A stretch of 64,000 bases of DNA from positions 248,001 through 312,000 of the forward strand of contig NC_026660.2 of assembly GCF_000004075.3 (NCBI RefSeq). The letters run 5' to 3'. Shown here in pieces: positions 1 to 11,539 of the stretch; within the stretch, counting starts at the first letter, position 1, and every line of letters starts with the position of its first letter. The translations under genes were made by a program, and so were the position numbers. Under the pieces are notes generated by a model. It had not been told where the DNA came from, did not search any database, and saw only the letters and a list, made by a program, of their open reading frames with translations. This stretch comes from Cucumis sativus. Taxonomy: Eukaryota; Streptophyta; Magnoliopsida; Cucurbitales; Cucurbitaceae.

Positions 1-54
1 GAAGAAAAAGGGTAGAAAGGGCTTAATTTTATAGATACATATATATATACTAAC

Positions 55-373
55 TTGGAGTCTCAAATCTAAGAACCATTTGGTTTGTTGTATCCAAAAG
101 ATGGATAGTCATTGAAGAAAAACTTCCACCATCCAACATAGCATCATGGAAAGGTTCAAGGGAAACCTTGGAACTTTTATTATGATCCACAGAAAAGTTG
201 GTGAACAATCGTCGCGACAACTGCAGCGTTGCAATGAACCGAGGGGAACGGTTCGATACGATTATCATGAGCATCAACGGTGTGAATTTCACGTCGGCTT
301 CCTTAGCAACTTGAGCCAACAAGGAGGTTGCATCAATGAGAGGTTCAAATTGCTCAAGCCTTACTAAGAACAT
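55..373 (-). CDS. PCNA-like gene 1 (partial, exon 1 only)
   Basis: Exon 1 of a PCNA-like gene whose exons 2-4 lie beyond the left edge. The ATG (371-373) sits in the same CACCACCATGTTC context as genes 2 and 5. The exon ends at 55 in phase 1 before a GTTAGT donor. The 106 residues align with PCNA domain 1: FEPLIDATSLLAQVAKEAD at the start, FTNFSVDHNKSSKVSLEPF like PCNA's HYRCDRNxSMGMNLNNM, and LRFETPS like PCNA's FMFESP. It is closest to gene 2. No in-frame damage is visible in the part present. Function unknown. Confidence 0.8.
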
Positions 374-1062
374 GGTGGTGGCCGAAGGAGAGAATTATTA
401 CATATCACAAAACAAGTTTAGAGTACTAATAAAAATTAACGTGTTTGAATAAATTAAATTAACTAAAATATTGGAGGTTGTTAGTATCTAAGTCTTATTT
501 CCTTCTTTCTAGTTGAGTAGTTGCTAAGAATGAGCAAAGTAATTTGATTTAGTATTAATTATTTTTTAAAAAACAATTTCCTACTCCTAATTTTTTTATG
601 CTTATTCTTTTCCACATTTTAGGATATTATTTAACCTTTTTACGATAATTTTATCATAATTTTTTTAGTTTTGTATTAAAATTTTCATGAGAAAATATAA
701 CTATGTATATGGTTTTAAAGATTTTTTTTAGTACATACATGGATTGAGCTGATAGACACTGCAATTTTAGTTAAATTAAAGACTTCATTACATATCTAAT
801 GATAAATTGCTTGAGATGTTATAGGTTAATTTTACCATGCTTTTTTGTTTATTGTGTTAAGTCATGACTATTTAGAATAACCCAAGAAGTACTTCTATAA
901 ATAATGTATACAATATGAACTCAAGGTTTCAACTTTCTAGAGAAATGAGTGAGTTTCATAGACAAATATAATCCACAAACAGTTTGCAAAGATGCATATT
1001 CAGAGATGCAAAAATTAACAATGTCAGTCAAACAATGACCACCAAACAATCTCAACGTAAAC
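374..1062. other. Intergenic, AT-rich
   Basis: Spacer between gene 1 (minus) and the last exon of gene 2 (minus). It contains the 5' flank of gene 1. I see no additional coding exon, RNA gene or repeat that I can support. Confidence 0.6.
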
Positions 1063-2542
1063 CTATTTTGCCATGCACATGTAAGTGGTGGGAAAATAGA
1101 TTGCGTATTGACCATAAATTCCAAAAGCTGGAACCATCATTACAGTATAAGCATTATTCTTTGTCTTATAAAACCAAACCCTGCTTGCTCTATATGTAAA
1201 ATTGAGGAAAAACAACATAGGACAAAGATTGATTTGGAATTGAGTTTCAACTTCTTCTTCAAAACCTTCGATTCTACAATGATCACCCTACAAAAACATC
1301 AAACCAATTACGTACAACAACATGCACTAAACTAATCAATAAAATGTTGATCTGATCAAGTACTGGTTTAACATAAAGTAATTAACTCTAAAGCGTTTTG
1401 CATATTTTTAGTTTTAAAAATTCATCAATACTTTATAAACACTCGTTCAATGATCTCTAAGTTTTATACTTTGTAATTATCCACCTTTTACCAATATTAT
1501 TCTAATTAGTATTTAAACAAAGAAGATAAAAAAAAGACCTATCGATCTCACAGTAATTCATTTTATTTGAAAAGCACTTACAGTACATTATGATATTAGA
1601 AGATGGTGAACAATACCTCACTGAAGACAATATCGTGAGATGCAATGGAGAACTTGATTTGAGAAGCGGTTACACAAACACAAATGACTGTGACACATAA
1701 ACAAGTTGTTAAAAAAACATAACTAAATTGAATCACTTTCTTCCAAACAAATGTATGGAAAGAAAAAAAAGATTATCAATTACTTGAATCATTTTGGAAG
1801 ATAGGTAACTCTTTTATAACTCTTCTTAATGACTTAGATGTAACTATGAAAAATTTCTGTAGATTAAGTTCATGTTGGCCAATTCGATCGTCTTCTGATT
1901 GGGGAGGTGACAAAGTCAATTCACGATGCAAAGGTTGGATTTGGCCTAAAAAAGAAATCATATGATGATTATAATTAATTTGACTAAACCCTAAATCAAA
2001 AAATTTAAGATTTAAGAGAAAAATCTCCCACAAAAATAATCAAGATTTTTATCATGTAAAACTATCTTCTTGAAAAAAAAAAAAAAAAAAAAGTAACAAG
2101 AAGATTATTCTAAAATTTTGTTCAAGAAATGACAAGAATATATAACATGTAATTGTTTTAGAAGCAAGTTAAAGGATTCATTATTCTCAAAGACCAGAAA
2201 GAAAAATATACACTAACTTGAAGGAGTATCAAATCTAAGGATCATTTGGTTTGTTTTGTCCAAGAGATGGATTGACATTGTAGAAAATTCTCCACCATCC
2301 AACATAGCATCATGGAAGGATTCAAGGGAAACCTTAGAACTATGAACATGATCAACGGAAAAGTTGGTGAACCATCTCGGCGACAATTGTAGCGTTGCAA
2401 TGAAGTTCGGGAAACGGTTCGAGACGATTAAGAAGAGCTTCCCTGGTGTGAATTTCACGTGGGCATTGTTGTTGGAATATAGAGCAAGAAAGTAGGTTGA
2501 GTCAAGAAGAGGCTCAAACTCTGTAAGCTTGACCAAGAACAT
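1063..2542 (-). CDS. PCNA-like gene 2
   Basis: Four exons on the minus strand: 2218-2542, 1784-1945, 1617-1687 and 1063-1287; about 260 aa. Exon 1 (MFLVKLTEFEPLLDSTY...) matches PCNA domain 1. Exon 2 opens at the PCNA connecting-loop position and carries FFIVTSKSLRRVIKELP, the counterpart of PCNA's IVRMPSxEFxRICKDL. Exon 3 reads VCVTASQIKFS, so Ala stands where PCNA has Lys164. Exon 4 has the family core, with HCRIEGF in place of ECxxxGG, then FFLNFTYRASRVWFYK and IYFP, and ends at TAG. Intron 3 is unusually long (329 bp). The 3' exon is easy to miss because it has no usable ATG. It lies head-to-head with gene 3. Confidence 0.82.
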
Positions 2543-3577
2543 GGTGGTGTAGTAAATGTGAAAATGAAAATGAAGGGGAGAATGGTTAGCCTTTTCTTTT
2601 ACAAACAGATCTTAGTTCATATATATATTAATTAAACTATGAAAAAAAGATTAAAAACAAAGGTAGTTAGAAGTAAATTAAACTTTTATAATTATTTCAT
2701 ATAATTAAACGATTATCAAACCATGACCAATGAGAGATATAGTTGGGGTGTAGCCTTTCTCTCCTCAAGTATTTTGTTTGATGATTTTCAAGACTTGGTG
2801 TTGTGTTTTAAATTAATAGTATTTTTCACTCAATTTAGTTTCATAGAAGATGCCCTCATCCTTCTTAAATAAAAAAATATTGAGTCAAATCGTGCATATC
2901 ATCCAGACAAACTAGAAATATGGAATCCAAGATCGGAGCTTTTAGTCCCATTTCAAAAACTTAGACTTGATTTTTAAAAATATTAATAGAAAGAAAGATG
3001 TTTATATGTTTAATTTATGAAATCGAAATACAAAAAGTCAAATGGATCTCAAACGGAGCATGAAAAAGACGTATAGACTATAATTGTGTTAAAAAGAGGA
3101 TCAAGAGATCCTCAACCTTCATAATTAACATGGCTACTGCTGTATGCTGGAAGATTAATACTAATTCAAAATTTAAAAAGATATAGGGAATTAAAGCTTT
3201 TAAATATATATTCTTTAGGCATTTTTGGATTTGGAAAAGGCAACAACATGAAAATTTTATTTTGCTAAAATTCTTTTGTGATTATTCCAAAAACAATCCC
3301 AAATTTTGCTGTAAGATCTAATTTTGAAAATACCTTACAACTAAATCAAATTGCTTTTTCTTATTTTAGCAACTAACCCAACTAGAAATAAGGAAACTTA
3401 AATCTCTAATAAGAATTAAGATACTGTTAACTAGAGACTTGTTCAAACACATCCAATATAATACTCTTAACTTAGTTTCAATATAATTGATCAACACACA
3501 AAATTTTACTCTTAATTTGGTCATTCTCTTCTTCCCCACGGCCAGGATTTACACTTAATTTCTTAGTATTACACAGA
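2543..3577. promoter_or_regulatory. Shared upstream region of divergent genes 2 and 3
   Basis: About 1 kb between the divergent ATGs of gene 2 (minus) and gene 3 (plus). It is AT-rich. A run of TATATATA near 2621-2628 could be a weak TATA element for gene 2. I see no repeat family or other gene. Confidence 0.35.
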
Positions 3578-4576
3578 ATGCTAATGTTTAGTCTTGAGAA
3601 TTTGGACCCTTTTTTGGATGCAATATACATTCTATCTCGATTTGGTGAAAATGCTAACATTGAATGTTCCCCATCAATGTTTTCCCTAATAGTTCCTCAT
3701 CATAACCTTGAATTGAATGTTGCCTTTCAAATGATGCCTCAATTTTTCAATTACTTCTTCTCCAACAGAACTCACTCTTCAAAAATCCCCATTCAACCAT
3801 TATTCAATACCATCAAACGCATGAAAGAATACCAAATCACTTCACTCTCCTTCTTTGTTCTCAAACTTCTTGATCGCTTAGTCCTCAAATTTTCCTCTCC
3901 CAGTAAGTTTAATGTTCTCATTATTATTTTTAATTGATTGCACTAATAATCTTATAATTAATCCCTTCTCTTTTTTCTTCTTAATTTGATTATTTAGGGA
4001 ATGAGCTACCCTTGATTCGTAAATTTAGAATGAGGTGTGCAGTAAAGGAGGATATGGGAAACATTGATTTGGAAACCTTTGTTTCCATTGATTCACAACA
4101 ATTCAGACGTGTTGTAACTGGGTGTCGTGATTACTTTGGTGATATATTTGATTAATTTTCTTTATTATCTGATCTCTCATATTAATATTTTTTTGGTTAG
4201 TAATTAGTTTGTTGTTGTATTTCACAGTTAGGGTTACTACAACGCATTCACACGTCAGGTTCTCTAATGAAATCAAGGAGTTCATTTTTGCTAGAGAGGT
4301 ATGGTAAAGTATTTTTCACTCAAGAATCAAGTATCTATCTTTCTCTAAAAATAATTGATTGGTGTGATGTAGGGAGGAGAATGCATAATGGAAGGTGTTG
4401 GGAAAGGGAAAGGGACTGAATTTCTGATCCCTATTTATCCAACTCATGTTTTCTATAATATCACTTTTCGAGCAAAAAGAGTATGGTTGTTCAAGTCTAT
4501 TGATAAACTTGGTACTTTCATTGTTGCTCCTGTTGGACTCTTTGCTCGATTTGTCATCTATTTTCCTCTTGGATGA
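3578..4576 (+). CDS. PCNA-like gene 3
   Basis: Four exons: 3578-3902, 3998-4138, 4228-4298 and 4373-4576; 246 aa with short introns (74-95 bp). The start is MLMFSLENLDPFLDA; a second in-frame ATG lies at 3584. Exon 2 contains DLETFVSIDSQQFRRVV, equivalent to the PCNA domain-2 start. Exon 3 reads VTTTHSHVRFS, with His at the Lys164 position. Exon 4 runs GGECIMEG to APVGLFARFVIYFPLG. It is the close paralogue of gene 6 (10,384-11,539), which lies in the opposite orientation. Similarity continues into the 3' flank, including a shared TTCTTGAAGG-containing stretch. It looks intact. Confidence 0.87.
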
Positions 4577-5282
4577 CTTGTAGAAAAAAAAAATGTAATG
4601 CTTTTGAATCGATTAGATCAATAATATAATCATCATCTTACCACATACCTGTGATTACAATATTATTATATTGTCACTTCTCTTCTAATTGCCAAACTAT
4701 ATATACTTAATATATTCTAGCTTCCAGCTTTTGCTCTTTTCTGCTTATTGTTCTTGAAGGGATCAGTTGATGTTTTCCGCTTATTAACTATAGTGTGCTT
4801 GGGTTAATCAAACTCATTTTTATGTATAAAACTTAATGTGATTATGAAGAGTTCTAAACTCTTTAAATTTTATGTTAAAATTAATGGGTGAATTAGTGAA
4901 AATTGAATCAAAAGTAAAAAAAGTAATTTCCACGTGATTTTTGTTTAAGTTAATTAGGGTACCACAAAACAAATGTAGATATATATATATTTTTGCCTAA
5001 AATGATCAATAGAAGCATACCCTTTTTAAATAAACCTAGGGCAAGTTTACATCCCTAAACTTTGTTAGATCTACATTATTATGGCATAAAATACATCCTA
5101 GTAATGCAGATATATATAAAAGGTTGATGTGAAAGCATATAATATAATGGGCCTAATTAATTAAGGGGCCTAAGTTGTTAATATAAAAAGAAGATAATCA
5201 TCATGGACACAATTGAAATTTGAAATTAAATTGGTGCTAGTGATGTTTAAACTCTAGAGAGATCGTAGGAGAGAATTTGAAG
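4577..5282. other. Intergenic between genes 3 and 4
   Basis: The first 200 bp is homologous, inverted, to the 3' flank of gene 6 around 10,200-10,380. The rest is AT-rich, with a TATATAAAAGG motif at about 5112-5122 that could serve gene 4, although it is 160 bp from the ATG. No gene is seen. Confidence 0.5.
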
Positions 5283-6771
5283 ATGAAAGTTGACAAACTC
5301 ACTCCTCTTGTAGATGCAATGTGTCTACTTTCTCAAGTTTTTAATGAAGCAGATGTGATATTCGCACCCACATTGATCTCCATAACTGCTTCTAACCCTT
5401 CTTTCGTTGCCTTCACTATAACATTACATATTAAAAAACAATGGTTTACAGAATATTCAATCCATCGCCATCGAAGTTGGAGAATTTCCCTTCATTCCCT
5501 TCTCCAAGCTATGTATGCTGGTAGAAATTCTTCAAGAATGACCATTCGACTTCCCCCCATATCATCAACCAATTCCAGTGCCATGGTCCTAAAATTTTCC
5601 TCTTCAAGTTAGTATATAATATATATGTATTCATCAATGATACATGTTCTTATAATCGTTTAATTCAAGATTAAGATTCTTGTTTCTTTTTACTTCAACA
5701 ACCCCCTTCGTTTATTTGATTTTTCATATTCGAAAAATTATCTTTTTGCTCTCTATCTTGATGAACAATATATCCATATTGGCCTGCTCTTTATACTGTT
5801 ACAATTTATCGATTAAGAATAATCTATGTTTCTTTTTCTTTATTTTAAGTCTAATTTTCAATTTTATCCCCTAGAGTATTTCAAAACGGTACAATTTTTA
5901 TTCTTTGAGTTTTTTGAGTAATTTTCTTTTGATGTAATCTCAATCTTTTTAAGATGTAACATTTCTTCTCTAGAGGTTTGAATTTTATTTCAATTTTGTC
6001 AATTTATTTTAGAACTTATACCCTTTTAATTTTATTTTTGCACTAAAACCCTATCATATATTTTGATCAGTATATATGATGTTAATATATGTGTATTAAA
6101 TTATCTAGGGTATTCAAAGCCACTAGTCAGTAAAGTGAACTTATCACCTCCGGAAGAGGCAGGTTTAGAGAGAATCGAATTCAGAAAGTATTTTTCGATT
6201 TCTTCGGAAGGTTTTAAACGTGTTATAGTCTATCTATGTCTTCTTAATGATGCTTCAGGTAAGCTCGATACATAAATCTTGTTTGTGTTTAAAATACATT
6301 TTTTAGAACTTTAGAAACACAATCCAAATATGTCCTATCTTCTTCTTTGAAGTTTCACATGGAATCTCGAATCATATTACACGTATTTTTAATGATTTGT
6401 TTTTATGTATCTGTATAGTTCTTGTCACACTAACAAATTCAAAAGTTAGATTTGTTGCTGCACTCGATTATGAGATCATTCTTAACAAAAAGGTAAATAT
6501 ATTGTTCATAAAATTTGAAATGAATTATTATTATCAAAGTGATCATCAATAACATTTGATTTTGCAGGATGGAGAATGTGAGATTGTAGGTTATAAAGGA
6601 GAATTTCAAATTGATTTCAAACTGAGTCTCTTCCCCATGGGATTTATCCTTAATTTGACAAGAGACGTACCTAAGATATTTTTTTCTATCACAAAATCTC
6701 ATGTTGTCATGACTTTCCCAGCTTTTACACCTTTTAGCCAATATATGCTTTACTTTCCTCAAATCCAATAA
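5283..6771 (+). CDS. PCNA-like gene 4
   Basis: Four exons: 5283-5607, 6109-6258, 6419-6492 and 6568-6771; about 250 aa. The start is the first ATG in frame (MKVDKLTPLVDAMCLLSQ). Exon 1 ends FSSSS and is followed by a GTTAGT donor. Exon 2 has FRKYFSISSEGFKRVIVYL. Exon 3 reads VTLTNSKVRFV, with Asn at the PCNA Lys164 position. Exon 4 begins DGECEIVGYKGE and ends MLYFPQIQ. The exon 4 DGECxI(V/I)GYxGE form is shared with gene 16 (38 kb), suggesting these two form a subgroup. Intact reading frame and canonical splice sites. Confidence 0.86.
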
Positions 6772-7289
6772 TTTGGTGATAGTGTAAATTTTGATATAAA
6801 TATGTAAATATATCAAAGGTTCTATGGACGACTCTATTCGAAATCTAATTTTAAATCTAAAATCTTATTTTTACCATGATTTTATAAGCTTTATTTTCGT
6901 AAAATTTCACTTTTGAGTTTTTGTTAAAATAATTATGGTTAAATTATCGCTCAAAGAGATTAAACTTATGGAATTATTATGAATGTAACTAAAAAAACTG
7001 GTTCTAATTATGGAAATGAAAAACTCAAATGGGTTGGCTCTCATTGTAGATGTCAAACACCTTGATTTTAGTTAACCAAACACTTACAATTCATATCCAC
7101 ACAAAGTCCAAATATGTTACTAATCAATTTTTTTAAAAAGGATATTATTCAAACTATTTCTACAACCAAATAAATCATTATTTTGAGATATCATTCTCTC
7201 ATTTGTCTCAATTTAAGTAGATTATTTTTTATGTTTAGCTTAATATATATAACTTATATTAACCCTCTTTAACTTCTCCAAATATAATG
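6772..7289. other. Intergenic between gene 4 and the gene fragment
   Basis: AT-rich spacer. No PCNA-like exon 1 is recognisable upstream of the fragment at 7290, and no other gene is seen. Confidence 0.5.
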
Positions 7290-7505
7290 AACCTTTTGAC
7301 ACATTTTCTCCTTTGAGTGAGACTTGTTCATCGATGTTATCCAACTATTTTCAATCTACAATGAAGTTGATACAAGTAATGAAGTTGATAAAAGTCATGA
7401 AGTTGTATACTTTGTTATGATAACTTCAATAGGTTCAAAAGTCACTTTGTTAGTTCTTTCATTTGAAGATAGACCTCTGACTGAAGAGGTATGTTCTATC
7501 AAGAA
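7290..7505 (+). pseudogene. PCNA-like gene fragment (exons 2-3 only)
   Basis: Plus-strand remnant of a gene-5-like paralogue. The stretch from ACACATTTTCTCC through TACAATGAAGTTGATACAAG matches the end of gene 5 exon 2 (YNEVDT). After only about 45 bp instead of the 104-bp intron of gene 5 comes an exon 3 copy, ITSIGSKVTLLVL...TEE, followed by the GTATGT donor. Exons 1 and 4 are absent on either side. It faces gene 5, whose exon 4 ends 180 bp away on the other strand. I infer a dead partial duplicate at the centre of an inverted duplication. Confidence 0.7.
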
Positions 7506-7684
7506 GGATAATAATTAAAGACATCGGAATTAGAATTCCAATAATACTTGCTTGAATAGAAATAACAAAATGTAATTCATAAGAGAAATTGTATCATATA
7601 GTCCACAAAATCTCAACTACAAGACTACTACATGAAATGTCTATAAATAAAAGACCGAATATGTTTATAAACACTTAGAAAAAA

Positions 7685-9179
7685 TCAATCCAACTCTTGC
7701 AACGCTGGAAAACGGACCATCAAAAAATGAGGATGGACATGAAAAGGAAATTTGATTATTGCATAAGAATCATTTGATTTGAAGAACCATACCCTTCGAG
7801 CTTCATAAGGGAAATTGAGGAAAAATGAGGATGGATGAAGAGGCATATGCATTTCACTCACAACTTGTCTATCACCTAAAATCAAACACTCTCCATTCTG
7901 CACACAAACATATTTTTTGTCTAACGATTACTTTTCTTTTTCTAAACTGTTAGTTAGTACACCAAGACATCTCAATGAATTCTAATTTTCTATTTGATTA
8001 TTAAGCTCCTTAATTTTTTTTAAGTTTGATTTTAGTTAATTAGTTCTGAAATTTTAAAACATAGTTATAATTTTACTCTTAGAGATTGATTTCAAGATTT
8101 GAAATAATTATGAAGTGGCATTTTAAATTAATTTTAATACGATGAAAAAATAGTGAAACTTAATTATGCTTTAATTTGTTTAAATTATTTTAAGTTAATT
8201 AGTAGTGAAAAAAAATCAAGAGTTAAAGTCTTTACACTGTCAAGGAACCTAATTGAAATAATTTTAAAAAAATTTCAACCTTATCTACAAATAACACAGT
8301 ATGCATACATACATACATATATATATATTAAATAATGATTTTTTTAATATAAAGTTTATAGAACACATACCTCTTCAGTAATAATAACTTCGTGAAATGG
8401 ATTAAGAACAGAGAATGAGACTTTTGAACCCACAGAAGTAATCAAAACTGAGAGAAATGAAAGAACCTAAGATTAGTAGATTATATATATATAAATTAAA
8501 GCACTTTTTCAGTTTAAAGTAAATTATATGAAAAAAAAAGCATTTAATTACTTGTATCAACTTCATTGTAATCATAAAATGTTGTTATAATATCTCTAAA
8601 CAAATCTGACTCAATGGAGAAACTCTTTGCATCAAAGTCAATTTCTCCAGCAGACCAATCTTCCATAGGCACTTCGAATCTCATTTTACGACGCATTGGT
8701 ACTGGTGAATGCCCTTAAAAATTAATATATTAAACATAGTCAATGCATGTTAATTCATAAAGAAATTCCCATAAAATGAATGAACCAAACCGATCAAGAA
8801 ATGACAAAAATGCATGAAGAAAAGGGTATTATATATAATAATAATGTATATACTAACTTGAAGGCTCAAATGCAAGACATATAATATTCTGTTCTTCTTG
8901 AAGATGGATTCTCAATGAGGAATAGGTTTGACCTCTTGCCAAAGCAGTGTGCAAGGACAGGAGGGAAACCCTTAAAATGTGATCCCGGCCAACGAAATAC
9001 TCGGCGAACAACGGTTCCGGTATAAACAACATTGCAAAGAAGAAAGGGTGTTGGTACCGAGCAATTATTGAGAACGTCGACAGCGAGAATTTCAGGCAGA
9101 TTTTGTCGTTTACGATATCGGTGAAGAGGGAGATTGCATCCAAGAGAGGATCAAGTTTGTCAATCTTGATAGAGAACAT
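7685..9179 (-). CDS. PCNA-like gene 5
   Basis: Four minus-strand exons: 8858-9179, 8552-8713, 8371-8447 and 7685-7897; about 257 aa. The ATG is in a CACCACCATGTTC context, with a TATAAAA at 9290-9284 about 105 bp upstream. Exon 1 is MFSIKIDKLDPLLDAISLF...; exon 2 has FDAKSFSIESDLFRDII; exon 3 has ITSVGSKVSFS (Gly at the Lys164 position); exon 4 has NGECLILGDR...RRVWFFKS. The reading frame is open and all splice sites are GT-AG. It is the nearest relative of the fragment at 7290-7505. Confidence 0.86.
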
Positions 9180-9283
9180 GGTGGTGGTGGTGAGAAAATG
9201 GCAAGAAAGGGAGTAGTGAAGTTTTGGTGTTTCAATTTCTTTTTTCTCAGTTTAAACAACTTGTTTTCCACATTGAATTGGTC

Positions 9284-9290
9284 TTTTATA
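9284..9290 (-). promoter_or_regulatory. TATA box of PCNA-like gene 5
   Basis: TATAAAAGAC read on the minus strand, about 105 bp upstream of the gene 5 ATG. The position suits a short 5' UTR. Prediction from motif only. Confidence 0.5.
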
Positions 9291-9689
9291 CATAATATAC
9301 AGCTCTTTGGAATTAATTATTATTTTGAATTACTTCACTCCTTTTTTATATTATTGTTTAATTAAATTAATTAAGCTAAACCTAAATTCCACTTAAGACA
9401 ATGATAGGATATCTAAGAAAACAATGGTTTATTTAGTTGTAAAATAGTTTTGTTTAAGTTGTGATGTTTGGGTGCATCTCTTTAGTACTCGATCCATAAA
9501 AATTATATGCTTTCTATCAAGCGTGTCTGACGGAAATGCTTTAACATGTGAGATTTCTTTCTTTTGATTGTTATTGTCTTGATGTTGTTTTTGCAGTGTT
9601 AGTTAAAATTATTTTTTTTAACAAAATGCTACTTGAGTTATGTTCGTTTTGACTTTGAAGTATTTAATTTTTAGAAGAATTGTTAAAAG

Positions 9690-9850
9690 TGACAAATTTG
9701 ACAAAATATTTACATTATACAATAAAATTTCAGATTATATCTATGATTATCATTAAAAGACACACTAATATATGACAAATTTGACAAAATATTTACATAA
9801 TACAATAAAATTTCAGATTGTATCCATGATTATTATTGATAGACACTATT
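9690..9850. repeat. Tandem direct repeat, period about 83 bp
   Basis: Two adjacent copies starting GACAAATTTGACAAAATATT at about 9691 and 9774, each running through AATAAAATTTCAGATT and TATGATTAT. Non-coding local duplication. Confidence 0.8.
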
Positions 9851-10002
9851 ATGCATCTATCAAGTTCTCTTGTTTTTTTTTTTTAATTTAATTTTTATGT
9901 TGAATTCTTTTTAATATCATTAACATTATTAAACTGCTAATTTTGCTAGGAATTATAAATAATTTATACAATAATTAACTTTAATTTTCAAGTGTTAAAG
10001 AA

Positions 10003-10115
10003 ATTATCATGGTGAATTAAGAAAACCTCCCATTGAATTAGAATTTAAAAATGTAATGGTTGGATTTGTGTGAGTAATAATTATCATGGTTGAATTAAGA
10101 AAACCTCCCATTGCT
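10003..10115. repeat. Direct repeat, period about 78 bp
   Basis: TTATCATGG(T)TGAATTAAGA followed by AAACCTCCCATTG occurs at about 10,004 and again at about 10,081. Local duplication, non-coding. Confidence 0.75.
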
Positions 10116-10383
10116 TTCTAAGTATATATACTTGATTAACAGAGGTAGAAGAATGTTACAATTACGAATAGTTTTCTTTTTCTTCATTTTTAATTTCTTT
10201 AGACGTTAAAGCTGCATAAGCAGAAAGAAACACATAAACATATCAACGCCTTCAAGAATATAAGTTTGGCAAAAAGGAAGAGTACTGACAGTATAATATA
10301 TTGTCATGACAAATAGGGTATGGGATTATTATATGTATATATTGATGATTTAAATCAAAAGTATTACATTTTTGACAAACTAC

Positions 10384-11539
10384 TCAGGGAATAGGAAAGT
10401 AGATGGAAAATCGAGCAAAGAGTCCAACAGGAGCAATGATGAAAGAACCAAGTTTATCAACTGACTTGAAAAACCATACTCTTTTTGCTTCAAAACTGAT
10501 ATTATTGTAAACATGAAATGGATAAGTAGGGATTAGAAATTCAGTTTCTCCTTCAACTATGCATTGATCTCCTGCTCCCTGCATCATCACATTCAACCAA
10601 CCAATCACTTTCTTAACTTATAAACATTTGATTTTTTAATCAAAATTTTTAAGGAAAAAATGTTCTTGAAAACTATGGATTCATTCGATACGAAAAATGA
10701 TTATTCAATAATAGAATATGAGAATAAATTTAGGAGAATACCTCTTTAGGAAAAATGAACTCCCTAACTTCATTAGAGAACTTGACGTCTGAATGTCTTG
10801 GAGTAACACTTACTGTAAAATACATCAAATTATTAGGAAAAAAACTTACAAATCATATTCTTTCAATCAAGTAATATGAGAGAATTAAACAATAAAAAGA
10901 AAAAAAAAAGATGAATTATATGTGTGTGTGTATATATAATTACCAAAGTAATCCCGACACTTGTTTATAATGCGTCTAAATTGCAACGAATCAATTGAAA
11001 CAAAGGTTTCCAAATCAACGTTTCCCAAATTCTCTTTGACTGCATACACCTTTCCAAATTTACGAATTAAGGGTGGCTCAGACCCTAAAAAAAAGTAAAA
11101 CAAGATTGATTATTCTTGGATTTCTTGAAAGAATTAATGAGAGAAGATATATATATATATATACAGTGAAAGAAAATGAAGCAATTAAAGAATGATGAGA
11201 ATTAAAATACTAACTTGGAGGGTACAATTTGAGGACTAAGTGATCAAGAGGTTGAAGAACAAAGAAAGAAAGTGAAGTAAATTTGGATTCTTTCATGCGT
11301 TTGAGGGTATTGAATAATGGTTGAGTGAGGGTTTTTGAAGAGTGGGTTTTGTTGGAGGCGAAGTGATTGAAGAATCGAGGCGTCATTTGAAAGGATACGT
11401 TCAAGTCAAGTTCATGGTGAAGAACAATTAGGGATAACATTGATGGAGAACATTGGATGATAGTGTTTTCACTACATCGAGATAGAATACGCATTGCATC
11501 TAAAAGAGGATCCAAGTTCTCAAGTCTAAACATCAACAT
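10384..11539 (-). CDS. PCNA-like gene 6
   Basis: Four minus-strand exons: 11,215-11,539, 10,944-11,084, 10,742-10,812 and 10,384-10,578; 243 aa. Exon lengths 325, 141 and 71 are identical to those of gene 3. The protein shares MLMFxLENLDPxLDA, DLETFVSIDSxQFRR, CRDYFG and GLFARFxIYFP with gene 3. Exon 3 reads VTPRHSDVKFS, with His at the Lys164 position. Exon 4 has GDQCIVEG, with Gln before the Cys where most members have Glu. An in-frame upstream ATG would add 30 hydrophobic residues, which I reject because gene 3 lacks them. Intact. Confidence 0.86.

Larger units (their letters stand above)
9291..10383. other. Intergenic with two short direct repeats
   Basis: AT-rich spacer between gene 5 and gene 6 (both minus). 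It holds an 83-bp-period direct repeat (9690-9850) and a 78-bp-period one (10,003-10,115), listed separately. The right end (10,200-10,380) is an inverted copy of the 3' flank of gene 3. No gene is seen. Confidence 0.5.

Noticed and set aside
984-1335. Plus-strand open frames at 984-1335
   Set aside because: They are antisense to exon 4 of gene 2, which has family motifs on the minus strand.
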